A stretch of DNA of 64,000 nt. It comes from Ornithinicoccus hortensis. Lineage in GTDB: Bacteria > Actinomycetota > Actinomycetes > Actinomycetales > Dermatophilaceae. A model generated the notes under the pieces. The model was not told the origin of the DNA. It saw only the letters and a list, made by a program, of their open reading frames with translations, and did no database searches. The position numbers and the translations under genes are program-made. Shown one piece after another: positions 36,433 through 44,883 of the stretch (the stretch's first letter is position 1; each line of letters begins with the position of its first letter). The stretch covers positions 1,612,001 to 1,676,000 of the forward strand of contig NZ_VFOP01000001.1 of assembly GCF_006716185.1 (NCBI RefSeq). Reading direction: 5' to 3'.

Positions 36433-36906
36433 GTGCACTGTCCGTTCTGCCGGCATACCGACTCCCGCGTCGTGGACAGCCGGGTGCAGGAGGAGGGTAC
36501 GGTCATCCGCCGGCGGCGTCAGTGCCCCGAGTGCGGGCGGCGGTTCGGCACCGTGGAGACGGCCACCCTGGCCGTCACCAAGCGGTCCGGAGCGACGGAA
36601 CCGTTCAGTCGGGAGAAGGTGCTGGCCGGCGTCCGCAAGGCGTGCCAGGGCCGACCGGTGACCGAGGACCAGTTGCAGGTGCTGGCACAGCAGGTGGAGG
36701 AGTCCATCCGCGCGATGGGGCAGGCCGAGATCGACGCCCACGAGGTGGGACTGGCGGTGCTGGACCCGTTGCGCTGCCTCGACGAAGTCGCCTACCTGCG
36801 CTTCGCCAGCGTCTACCAGGCGTTCGACTCCCTGGAGGACTTCGAGGCGGCCATCACGCTGCTGCGGACCGAGCGGGACGCGGCGCCAGCAGGGGGCATG
36901 CCGTAG
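36433..36906 (+). CDS. nrdR: Transcriptional repressor NrdR
   Basis: A 157-residue protein starting at GTG 36433, with AAGGAGGAG just upstream. The zinc ribbon has Cys at 3, 6, 31 and 34 (HCPFC and QCPECGRRF), followed by an ATP-cone domain ([19 protein letters not shown]). NrdR senses ATP/dATP and represses ribonucleotide reductase genes. The class II reductase gene nrdJ begins 120 bp downstream, a common pairing in actinobacteria. Two NrdR-like boxes overlap its own promoter. Confidence 0.95.
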   Translation: MHCPFCRHTDSRVVDSRVQEEGTVIRRRRQCPECGRRFGTVETATLAVTKRSGATEPFSREKVLAGVRKACQGRPVTEDQLQVLAQQVEESIRAMGQAEIDAHEVGLAVLDPLRCLDEVAYLRFASVYQAFDSLEDFEAAITLLRTERDAAPAGGMP

Positions 36907-36913
36907 CGCGGCC

Positions 36914-36949
36914 CTGACGGATCACCGCAGGTCAGCGGTGGTCTGTCAG
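36914..36949 (+). terminator. Hairpin between nrdR and nrdJ
   Basis: CTGAC-GGATCACCGC pairs imperfectly with GCGGTGGTC-TGTCAG around a loop AGGTCA. It is a strong stem, but no T run follows. It may terminate or attenuate read-through from nrdR. Confidence 0.5.
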
Positions 36950-37026
36950 ACGGTTGTGCGAGGCTGCCAGCAGGATTTGAAGATGCAGACACCAGTTCAC
37001 GAAGTACGAGTCACAAGGAGTAGCTC

Positions 37027-39918
37027 ATGACGGAGACGGCCGGGGCACGATCCCGTTCGCGGCGGGGCGGCAAGGGTCTGAAGATCGAGCGCATCTACAC
37101 CACGCCCGGTGTTCACCCCTACGACGAGGTCACCTGGGAGAAGCGTGACGTCGTCCAGCAGAACTGGAAGACCGGCGAGACGATCTTCGAGCAACGCGGC
37201 GTGGAGTTCCCCGACTTCTGGTCGGCGAACGCCTCCACCATCGTGACCACCAAGTACTTCCGCGGGGCCGTCGGCACCGACGCCCGGGAGACCGGCCTCA
37301 AGCAGCTGATCGACCGGGTCGTGCTGACCTACACGGCGGCCGGCAAGGAGCACGGCTACTTCGCCACCGACGAGGACGCCGAGGTCTTCGAGCACGAGCT
37401 CACGTATGCCCTGGTGCACCAGATCTTCAGCTTCAACTCCCCGGTGTGGTTCAACGTCGGCACCAAGAGCCCGCAGCAGGTCTCCGCGTGCTTCATCCTG
37501 TCGGTCGACGACTCGATGGACTCGATCCTGAACTGGTACAAGGAAGAGGGCTTCATCTTCAAGGGCGGCTCGGGCGCCGGGCTGAACCTGTCCCGTATCC
37601 GCTCCTCCAAGGAGCTGCTCTCCTCCGGCGGCACCGCCTCCGGCCCGGTCTCCTTCATGCGTGGCGCCGACGCGTCCGCGGGGACCATCAAGTCCGGTGG
37701 CGCCACCCGCCGCGCGGCCAAGATGGTCGTCCTCGACGTGGACCACCCGGACATCGAGGAGTTCATCGAGACCAAGGCGCGCGAGGAGGACAAGATCCGC
37801 GCCCTGCGCGACGCCGGCTTCGACATGGACCTGGGCGGCGCAGACATCGTGTCGGTGCAGTACCAGAACGCCAACAACTCGGTCCGGGTCACCGACGAGT
37901 TCATGAAGGCCGTCGAGGACGGCAGCGACTTCGGCCTGCGGTCCCGGATGGACGGCTCGGTCATCGACACCGTCGACGCCCGCGAGCTGTTCCAGAAGAT
38001 GGCGGTCGCCGCCTGGGAGTGCGCCGACCCCGGCATCCAGTACGACGACACCATCAACGACTGGCACACCAACCCCGAGACCGGCCGGATCACCGCGTCC
38101 AACCCGTGCTCGGAGTACATGTCGCTGGACAACTCCTCGTGCAACCTGGCCAGCCTGAACCTGCTGAAGTTCCTGCGCGACGACAACACCTTCGACGTTG
38201 AGAAGTACCAGGCCGTCGCCGAGCTGGTCATCACCGCGATGGACATCTCGATCTGCTTCGCCGACTTCCCGACCGAGCCGATCGGTGAGACCACGCGCAA
38301 CTACCGTCAGCTGGGCATCGGCTACGCCAACCTGGGCGCGCTGCTCATGGCGACCGGTCGCGGCTACGACACCGAGGGTGGCCGCTCGCTCGCCGCGACG
38401 CTGACCTCGCTGCTCACCGGCGCCGCCTACAAGCGTTCCGCCGAGCTGGCCGCCGTGGTCGGGCCGTACGCCGGCTACGCCCGCAACGCCGACGCCCACA
38501 AGCGGGTCATGCGCAAGCACCAGGCCGCCAACGACGAGATCCGCACCCTGCACGGGATGGACGCCGACGTCCACAAGGCCGCCACCAAGGCGTGGGACGC
38601 CGTGGTGAAGGTGGGGGAGAAGAACGGCTACCGCAACGCCCAGGCGTCGGTGCTGGCCCCGACCGGGACCATCGGCTTCATGATGGACTGCGACACCACC
38701 GGCATCGAGCCGGACTTCTCGCTGGTCAAGTTCAAGAAGCTGGTCGGCGGCGGCTCCATGCAGATCGTCAACCAGACGATCCCGCGGGCGCTGAAGATCC
38801 TCGGCTACACCGAGGAGACCATCGAGGCGATCGTGGAGTTCATCGCCGACAAGGGCCACGTCATCGATGCGCCGGGCCTGAAGCCGGAGCACTACGAGGT
38901 CTTCGACTGCGCGATGGGCGCCCGGGCGATCAAGCCGATGGGCCACGTGCGGATGATGGCCGCCACCCAGCCGTTCCTGTCCGGTGCCATCTCCAAGACG
39001 GTCAACCTGCCGGAGAGCGCCACGGTCGAGGAGATCGCTGACGTCTACATGCAGGGCTGGAAGCTCGGCCTCAAGGCGCTGGCCGTCTACCGGGACAACT
39101 GCAAGGTCGGTCAGCCGCTCTCGGACGGCAAGAAGGACGAGAAGAAGGACGACGAGTCCATCGAGTCCGAGGCCAAGGTCGAGAAGGTCATCGAGTACCG
39201 TCCGGTGCGCAAGCGGCTGCCGAAGCGGCGCACCTCGCAGACCACGTCCTTCGCCGTGGGCGGCGCCGAGGGCTACCTGACCGCCGGCACCTACGACGAC
39301 GGCGACCTGGGCGAGATCTTCCTCAAGTTCGGCAAGCAGGGCTCGACCCTGGCCGGCGTGATGGACGCCTTCTCGATCGCGGTCTCGATCGGCCTGCAGT
39401 ACGGCGTGCCGCTGGAGACCTTCGTGGAGAAGTTCACCAACCTGCGGTTCGAGCCGGCTGGCCTGACCGACGACCCGGACGTGCGGATGGCGCAGTCGAT
39501 CATGGACTACGTGTTCCGCCGGCTGGCGCTGGACTACATGGACTTCGACACCCGCAGCTTCATGGGCATCCACACGGCTGAGGAGCGGGCCCGCGAGCTG
39601 GAGACCGGGTCCTACCTCGCCGACGAGTCCGGCGACGAGAAGGAGTCCCTCGAGGACGAGCTGGAGTCCTACAGCCAGTCCCCGGCCCCGGCCAGCAAGC
39701 GCCAGGAGAAGGTCGAGGAGATCGCCGACCAGTCTGGTGCGGGCGCCGCCTCGGCCCGGGTCACCGAGCCGACCGTGCACTCCTCCGCAGAGCTGCTCGA
39801 GCAGTTCCAGGGCAAGTCCGCCGACGCCCCGATCTGCATGACCTGCGGCACCAAGATGCGCCCTGCCGGGTCCTGCTACGTGTGCGAAGGCTGCGGGAGC
39901 ACCAGCGGCTGCAGCTGA
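37027..39918 (+). CDS. nrdJ: Adenosylcobalamin-dependent ribonucleotide reductase (class II)
   Basis: A 963-residue NrdJ. Thiyl and reducing cysteines are placed as in the family: SACFIL near residue 156, NPCSEYMSLDNSSCNLASLN near 358-377, and the C-terminal shuttle region ICMTCGTKMRPAG with GSCYVCEGCG. It reduces ribonucleotides using coenzyme B12 with no oxygen need. AAGGAG lies 7 nt upstream of the ATG. nrdR precedes it and probably represses it, although I saw no clear NrdR box directly upstream. A strong terminator follows. Confidence 0.97.
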   Translation: MTETAGARSRSRRGGKGLKIERIYTTPGVHPYDEVTWEKRDVVQQNWKTGETIFEQRGVEFPDFWSANASTIVTTKYFRGAVGTDARETGLKQLIDRVVLTYTAAGKEHGYFATDEDAEVFEHELTYALVHQIFSFNSPVWFNVGTKSPQQVSACFILSVDDSMDSILNWYKEEGFIFKGGSGAGLNLSRIRSSKELLSSGGTASGPVSFMRGADASAGTIKSGGATRRAAKMVVLDVDHPDIEEFIETKAREEDKIRALRDAGFDMDLGGADIVSVQYQNANNSVRVTDEFMKAVEDGSDFGLRSRMDGSVIDTVDARELFQKMAVAAWECADPGIQYDDTINDWHTNPETGRITASNPCSEYMSLDNSSCNLASLNLLKFLRDDNTFDVEKYQAVAELVITAMDISICFADFPTEPIGETTRNYRQLGIGYANLGALLMATGRGYDTEGGRSLAATLTSLLTGAAYKRSAELAAVVGPYAGYARNADAHKRVMRKHQAANDEIRTLHGMDADVHKAATKAWDAVVKVGEKNGYRNAQASVLAPTGTIGFMMDCDTTGIEPDFSLVKFKKLVGGGSMQIVNQTIPRALKILGYTEETIEAIVEFIADKGHVIDAPGLKPEHYEVFDCAMGARAIKPMGHVRMMAATQPFLSGAISKTVNLPESATVEEIADVYMQGWKLGLKALAVYRDNCKVGQPLSDGKKDEKKDDESIESEAKVEKVIEYRPVRKRLPKRRTSQTTSFAVGGAEGYLTAGTYDDGDLGEIFLKFGKQGSTLAGVMDAFSIAVSIGLQYGVPLETFVEKFTNLRFEPAGLTDDPDVRMAQSIMDYVFRRLALDYMDFDTRSFMGIHTAEERARELETGSYLADESGDEKESLEDELESYSQSPAPASKRQEKVEEIADQSGAGAASARVTEPTVHSSAELLEQFQGKSADAPICMTCGTKMRPAGSCYVCEGCGSTSGCS

Positions 39919-39927
39919 CCTAGCAGT

Positions 39928-39971
39928 TCAGCGAAGGGCCCTACCGCTCTGCCGGTGGGGCCCTTCGCTGA
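39928..39971 (+). terminator. Transcription terminator of nrdJ
   Basis: TCAGCGAAGGGCCC (39928-39941) and GGGCCCTTCGCTGA (39958-39971) pair perfectly over 14 bp around a 16-nt loop. No T run is present, as is common for actinobacterial stem-loop terminators. Confidence 0.8.
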
Positions 39972-40028
39972 CTCGCGGTGCATACCTAGAAGCAGGCGAC
40001 GTCACGTCGCGATGACTAAGCTCCGGTC

Positions 40029-41453
40029 ATGGCGGATGAGTCATGGACCTTCGAGCCAGGTGACCTCACCACCCGCTCGGAGGTCAAGGACCTGTATGGC
40101 GGATCGATCTTCGGCGGCATCGAGCCCTCTCGAAGTACCGCGAACGTCATGGTGTATTCCGACCCAAGCCAAGGCGAACAGCACGGTTACAACTATGACG
40201 GTTGGGATCGGTCGGAGAGGGAGGTCTTTCACTACACCGGGGAAGGTCAGGTAGGTGACCAGGACCCCGGGGCGGCAGGTAACGGAGCGATCCTCAGACA
40301 CGATAGCGAAGGGCGGGCCTTGCGCCTGTTCGAAGTGGCTAGCCGAAAACGATCTGGCGGCAAGCTCCAGCGCTACGTCGGTGAGTTCTACATCGACCCA
40401 GACGACCCATGGCGTTTTGAGGATGCGCCTGACCGGAACGGGGAGATCCGGAAGGTAGTGGTCTTCCGCCTCCTGGCCGTAGAACCGGCCGTCAGTCGAG
40501 AAGTCAGTTCCGCTCCGATCGTTGCTGAGGGCTCCCGCGGTCGTGAGTCGGCTGCGCCCAAACTCTCAATCTCCGAGAACCTGGATCGTCGCAAAATCGT
40601 CATGGAGTGGCTCAGCGCTCGAAGCCACGACGGCAGTGAACCCTTGAGTCTCGAGTCGCTGCAGGACTTCGAGATGGGTGGAGTCTCAGTGCGTCTCGTC
40701 GGCGGCCCTGGCGAGGTGTGGTCCCCGCCAGGATTTGGCGGTCCCCTTTCCATCCGGAATACGCAGGGTGCCGTCCGTGAGCTATCCCAACGCGACGGCC
40801 TGCTGCGGTGGATACCGTCTGCATCCTCTCGAGGGGGGCCGGCCTTGCGCCAAGCCATGAAGGCGAGGTTGCCCCTGATCTTGTTCCAGGACGTGGGTGG
40901 CGGGTTATTCCTACCGATCTTTCCGGTCTACGTCGCGGCAGAGCAGGACGGAGTCTTCCTGTTCGCGCTAGACGAGTTGTACGGACTCGTTCCGACGGAG
41001 CCCGAATCGCCGGCTGAGGAAGTGCTTCGCCGTTACGCACGCGCGGAGGTGAAGCGTCGCCTGCACCAACCCGTGTTTCGGGCGATGGTTCTTCGGGCAT
41101 ACCGAAATCGATGCTCTGTCTGTGCGCTGGCGCACGTGGAACTCCTCGATGCAGCGCACATCGTGGGTGACTCTGAGGATCAGGGAATCGCGGCCGTCAG
41201 GAATGGTTTGGCGCTGTGCAAACTGCACCATGCCGCATTCGACTCCCACATCATGGGGATCACGCCCTCGTTGCACGTTGAGGTTGCCTACCGGATCTTG
41301 GACGAGGTCGATGGGCCTACCCTCAAGCATTCGCTGCAGGGGAGGCATGGTCAGCGGCTGATGATCCTGCCGGATCTGAGGACGGAATATCCGGATCCAG
41401 AGTTGCTTGAGCAGCACTACGAATTGTTTCAAAGGACTGGCGGTTCCGCATAG
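40029..41453 (+). CDS. SRA/YDG-domain HNH endonuclease (candidate modification-dependent, type IV restriction)
   Basis: A 474-residue protein. The first 160 residues look like a YDG/SRA base-flipping domain: YGGSIFGGIEPS, NYDGWDRSEREVFHYTGEG and GAAGNGAILRH. A middle region (about 170-340) of unknown fold follows. The C-terminal HNH nuclease has CSVCALAHVELLDAAHI and NGLALCKLHHAAFD. SRA-HNH proteins cut DNA carrying 5-methyl- or hydroxymethyl-cytosine. The DNA is visibly less GC-rich than its neighbours, pointing to acquisition. A TAAGCT box 6 nt before the ATG would make it leaderless. No cognate methylase gene is nearby, as expected for type IV systems. Confidence 0.8.
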   Translation: MADESWTFEPGDLTTRSEVKDLYGGSIFGGIEPSRSTANVMVYSDPSQGEQHGYNYDGWDRSEREVFHYTGEGQVGDQDPGAAGNGAILRHDSEGRALRLFEVASRKRSGGKLQRYVGEFYIDPDDPWRFEDAPDRNGEIRKVVVFRLLAVEPAVSREVSSAPIVAEGSRGRESAAPKLSISENLDRRKIVMEWLSARSHDGSEPLSLESLQDFEMGGVSVRLVGGPGEVWSPPGFGGPLSIRNTQGAVRELSQRDGLLRWIPSASSRGGPALRQAMKARLPLILFQDVGGGLFLPIFPVYVAAEQDGVFLFALDELYGLVPTEPESPAEEVLRRYARAEVKRRLHQPVFRAMVLRAYRNRCSVCALAHVELLDAAHIVGDSEDQGIAAVRNGLALCKLHHAAFDSHIMGITPSLHVEVAYRILDEVDGPTLKHSLQGRHGQRLMILPDLRTEYPDPELLEQHYELFQRTGGSA

Positions 41454-41621
41454 CCCACAGTCATGTCGGCAGACCTGGCCACGCTGGATCCGACCATGAC
41501 AGCCCGCAATGACTGACCGAAGCACGGAGGCTCAGGATGACTCTGTGGCACCGCGGACGTGATGCGTGTGCGAGTCTGGTCTCGCCACGCCCGCGCCACC
41601 CTCGTACAGCGCAGTCGTTCC

Positions 41622-42041
41622 CTACATCCCCCCCTCGACCTTCGTGACCTCCACTCCGCCGTCGACGGGTTTTTGCGTCGTTGTTGTTGTCGGGGACGAG
41701 GCGCCGGCGAGGTATCCGGCGATAGTTCCCAGGAGCGCGAAAGCGGCGGAGAGTGACTCGGCCGCAACGTTGGAGAATGCAAGAAGAACCGCGAGGATAG
41801 CGACCGTTGTCAGGCCGTACAGGCGAGCAAATGTCGCGTACGACGCCGCACCTGTGAGTCCGTGGGCTTGCTTGAGGCGAGCAAGGATATAGACCACTGC
41901 GAAGACTGCCAGGACGACCCCAGCGAAAAGGAGCAACTGGGCCACGGAGATGGAGCCTGCGGTGAGCGCGTCCGTGGCTCCACCTGGGGTTTCGCCCGAT
42001 GGCGCGGTGGTGGGACTCTCTGTGTCCTGCGTCAGCACCAT
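41622..42041 (-). CDS. Small hypothetical membrane protein
   Basis: About 139 residues from ATG 42041 with GGAGG upstream. A Thr/Ser/Gly-rich N-terminal segment is followed by three hydrophobic segments (about residues 32-52, 68-86 and 94-112) and a short Thr-rich tail. No family recognised. It lies in the same lower-GC block as the SRA-HNH gene but on the other strand. Confidence 0.55.
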   Translation of the reverse strand: MVLTQDTESPTTAPSGETPGGATDALTAGSISVAQLLLFAGVVLAVFAVVYILARLKQAHGLTGAASYATFARLYGLTTVAILAVLLAFSNVAAESLSAAFALLGTIAGYLAGASSPTTTTTQKPVDGGVEVTKVEGGM

Positions 42042-42292
42042 GGTTGCCTCCACGGTCGAACGGCACAAGCGTGACCAGAACTAAAGTAGGGCCGCAGAAT
42101 GCTCTCTGACAAGAGGTATTCAGCAATGGAATTTGACAACATTTAAGCAACGCTATTCAACTGCTTTAGGTAGTTCTCGAGGGTTTCTCTGGTTGTTGCA
42201 CCGGTTCTGGGTGAGCGACTCGGTGGGCCATGGCGGCCGGTAGCCGGCAGCCCGCCTCGGGAGTAGCACCGAGGTCACGAGAGGATCGGATC
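42042..42292. other. AT-richer intergenic stretch at the right edge of the insert
   Basis: This 250-bp region contains an unusually AT-rich core (about 42070-42210) for this genome. No gene, clear att duplication or tRNA is visible. The abrupt return to GC-rich sequence near 42240 marks the likely end of an acquired block. Confidence 0.4.
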
Positions 42293-42811
42293 ATGAACGA
42301 GATGTCCACGACCTCCGCCGACCGATCCCCGGCCACGGCCGATCTGATGGATGTGCATGAAGCTGTGCTCGACAGCGTCGACCTGCCGATCCGGCTCTAC
42401 GGGGGCAGGCGCCGGTTCAGTGGCAGCGTGGTGACGCTGCGGGCCTTCGAGGACAACTCCGGCTTGAAACGCCTGGTCGCCGAGCCGGGGGAGGGCAGGG
42501 TCATCGTCGTGGACGGCAGCGGCTCGACGCGTGTCGCCATGCTGGGGGACATGGTGGCGGCGACGGCTGCGTCCAATGGTTGGGCGGGGGTCGTGGTGCA
42601 CGGCGCGGTGCGGGATGTCGACGCACTGGCGCAGGTGGACCTGGGGATCGCTGCGCTCGGGTCCAACCCGCGGCGCTCGAAGAAGGAGTCGGAAGGCGAG
42701 CGAGACGTGCCGGTGGCTTTCGGCGGTGCGCTGTTCACGCCCGGGTCGTGGGTCGCGGTGGACGCGGACGGGATCGTGGTGAGCCGGAGCGGCCCCTTGG
42801 CCGCGGGCTGA
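42293..42811 (+). CDS. RraA-family protein
   Basis: A 172-residue protein with the RraA/dimethylmenaquinone-methyltransferase-like fold: MLGDMVAATAASNGWAGVV, HGAVRDVDALAQVDLGI and ALGSNPRRSKKE, then WVAVDADGIVV. In E. coli RraA binds RNase E; other members are HMG/CHA aldolases, and the sequence alone does not separate them. GAGAGGAT precedes ATG 42293; ATG 42302 is also in frame. Confidence 0.85.
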   Translation: MNEMSTTSADRSPATADLMDVHEAVLDSVDLPIRLYGGRRRFSGSVVTLRAFEDNSGLKRLVAEPGEGRVIVVDGSGSTRVAMLGDMVAATAASNGWAGVVVHGAVRDVDALAQVDLGIAALGSNPRRSKKESEGERDVPVAFGGALFTPGSWVAVDADGIVVSRSGPLAAG

Positions 42812-42827
42812 CAACCGCGGGGAGCCG

Positions 42828-43871
42828 TCAGGGCTCGATGATCGTGACCCCGGGTCCGGCCGGGGTGTCCATCGCGGCGAGGGCGGCAGGTGCCTCCTCG
42901 AGACCGATGGCGCGACCGAGCAGCCGTTCGGGAGCGAGCCGGCCCTCGGCGATGTCGGCGAGCATCCGCGGGTAGTCCCGGGCGGGCATGCCGTGGCTGC
43001 CCAGGATCTGGAGCTCACGGCCGATCACGGTGTGCATCGGGACGGTGGCCCGGTCGGCGACGACGGCGGGCGGGAGCAGCCCGATCTGGACGTGCCGGCC
43101 GCGGATCGTCAGGCTTTGCGCTGCCGCGCGGGCGGTCGCGACGCTACCGAGCGCGTCGACCGCCACGTCGGCTCCGCCGCCGGTCATCTCCCGCACGGTG
43201 TCGACCAGGTCCTCCCGCGTGGCGTCGAGCACGTTGCCGGCCCCGAGGTCGGCGGCCAGCTGGAGGGCGGCCGGGTTGACGTCGACGGCGATGACCTCGG
43301 CGTCCAGCAACCGGGCGACCATCACGGCGGCGAGGCCGACGCCTCCGCAGCCGAAGACGACGACGGTCTCCCCGGGGCGCACCCGGCCGACGTCGACGAT
43401 GCCGCGGTATGCCGTGGCGAACCGGCAGCCGAGCCCCGCGGCGACGGCGAAGCCCACCTCGTCCGGCAGCGGCACCACGTTGAAGTCGGCGAACGGGAGC
43501 GCGACGTACTCCGCGAACGATCCCGGCCCGCTGAAGCCGGGCTGCCACTGGTGGGGGCAGACGTGCGAGGCGCCGGACCGGCATACGGCGCAGTCGCCGC
43601 ACCCGCAGACGAACGGCACGGTGACCCGCTGACCGACGGACAGCCGCTCGACGCCTCTGCCGACGGCGTGCACCACGCCGGCCAGCTCGTGGCCGGGAGT
43701 GTGCGGCAACGCGGTGATGTCCGGGTCGTGGCCCTGCCAGCCGTGCCAGTCCGAGCGGCACAGGCCGGTCGCCCCGACCTGGACCACGACGCCGCCCGCC
43801 GGTGCCTGTGGGACCGGCACGTCCGCGAGGTACGGCATCTCACCGAAGGCGTCGAACCGGACCGTGCGCAT
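42828..43871 (-). CDS. Zinc-dependent alcohol dehydrogenase
   Basis: A 347-residue medium-chain dehydrogenase. Catalytic zinc ligands are in GLCRSDWHGW and the GHE motif (PGHELAGVV). The four structural zinc cysteines are in CGCGDCAVCRSGASHVC. The Rossmann motif is VFGCGGVGLAAVMVARLL. It oxidises an alcohol with NAD(P). It stands convergent with the RraA gene; its own start is 54 bp from the next divergent gene. Confidence 0.93.
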   Translation of the reverse strand: MRTVRFDAFGEMPYLADVPVPQAPAGGVVVQVGATGLCRSDWHGWQGHDPDITALPHTPGHELAGVVHAVGRGVERLSVGQRVTVPFVCGCGDCAVCRSGASHVCPHQWQPGFSGPGSFAEYVALPFADFNVVPLPDEVGFAVAAGLGCRFATAYRGIVDVGRVRPGETVVVFGCGGVGLAAVMVARLLDAEVIAVDVNPAALQLAADLGAGNVLDATREDLVDTVREMTGGGADVAVDALGSVATARAAAQSLTIRGRHVQIGLLPPAVVADRATVPMHTVIGRELQILGSHGMPARDYPRMLADIAEGRLAPERLLGRAIGLEEAPAALAAMDTPAGPGVTIIEP

Positions 43872-43924
43872 GGGGCCATCCTGTCAGGACGGTCCGTAAC
43901 GCCCGCCGCCTAGGCTCTATAGCC

Positions 43925-44710
43925 ATGAACGACATCGACTACACGCCGCTGACGACGGAGCCGGACGCCCGCGACGTCGCCCGGTGGCGCGAGTCCGTGC
44001 GTCGGCACGACGAGGCGATCGGGCACCACGGACCCGCCTCCGGTGACGGGGGAGGCGGCAACGCGGCACCCGCCTGGGTGGGCGTGGCCTTCATCTGGTG
44101 GACGATCGTCGCGCTGATCTGCACCGTCGCCGGCTGGTGGATCCTGCTGTCCGAGGGCGCCGCATCCGGGCTGATCTTCGGCCTCGGGGCGCCCGTGCTG
44201 TGGCTCCTGTCGGGCTGGCTCCTCGCCCGGTCGCGGGTGCAGCCGGCCGTCGAGGGGTGGACGGAGCCGTACCAGCTGATGGCCTTCGCCCGGGCCAACG
44301 GGTTGGAGTCGGTGCCGGTGACCGGGCCCTCCGAGCTGCGGGGGCGGATCTTCGGGCGGGGGCTTGCCGGCAACCGGGTCCGGCACGACCTGGTGGCCTG
44401 GACCCAGGACGGCCGCCAGGCCGAGGTGGCCACCGAGTCCTGGCACTCCGGCAACCCGCCCGGAGGTGGCCGGCCGGAGGATGCGGGGAGTTGCCGCTAC
44501 CTGGCGGTGCAGGTCGGCGACGTGCCGGAGGACTCGGTCGTCACCGAGGAGGTGCAGCGGCTGCTGGATGACCCCGCGGAGCCGCGTGAGGCGGAGGTGG
44601 TCGACGGCTGGTTCCTGGCCTACGACTTCGGCGACCCCGACCCGTTGGACGTGGGGGACTGGCAGCGCAGCTTCGCGCTGGCCAGGGCGGTGTCCGCGAC
44701 CCTGAATTAA
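43925..44710 (+). CDS. Hypothetical membrane protein with cytosolic domain
   Basis: A 261-residue protein. Two adjacent hydrophobic segments at about residues 53-73 and 82-102 are followed by a soluble C-terminal half with WTEPYQLMAFARANG and LAVQVGDVPEDSVVT. TAGGCT about 8 nt before the ATG could serve as a -10 box for a leaderless mRNA. No family recognised. Confidence 0.6.
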   Translation: MNDIDYTPLTTEPDARDVARWRESVRRHDEAIGHHGPASGDGGGGNAAPAWVGVAFIWWTIVALICTVAGWWILLSEGAASGLIFGLGAPVLWLLSGWLLARSRVQPAVEGWTEPYQLMAFARANGLESVPVTGPSELRGRIFGRGLAGNRVRHDLVAWTQDGRQAEVATESWHSGNPPGGGRPEDAGSCRYLAVQVGDVPEDSVVTEEVQRLLDDPAEPREAEVVDGWFLAYDFGDPDPLDVGDWQRSFALARAVSATLN

Positions 44711-44734
44711 GGCCGTGGGGAGGGCTGACTCTCA

Positions 44735-44760
44735 CGTTCGGGCGAGCGCTTGCCCGAACG
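44735..44760 (+). terminator. Perfect 9-bp hairpin downstream of 43925-44710
   Basis: CGTTCGGGC (44735-44743) pairs exactly with GCCCGAACG (44752-44760) around GAGCGCTT. It lies 25 bp after the stop codon and is a likely terminator. Confidence 0.6.
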
Positions 44761-44883
44761 GGAAGGCAAGCGTGCTCGTTGCGTGTTGCCTTGGGGCTAT
44801 GGCGGACCCGGCTGGATGGGGAGACTGGACCGATCTCGCAGTCCAGCCCATACGGTCGACTCGGTCCGAAAGGCGCGCAACAG

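Noticed and set aside
36997-39780. A 900-codon open frame on the minus strand opposite nrdJ
   Set aside because: It is the mirror of nrdJ in GC-rich DNA. It has an Arg/Gly/Val-rich random composition and no family motif.
42042-42292. Integration site (att) for the 40-42 kb block
   Set aside because: No direct repeat with the left edge near 39972-40028, and no tRNA or integrase gene is visible.
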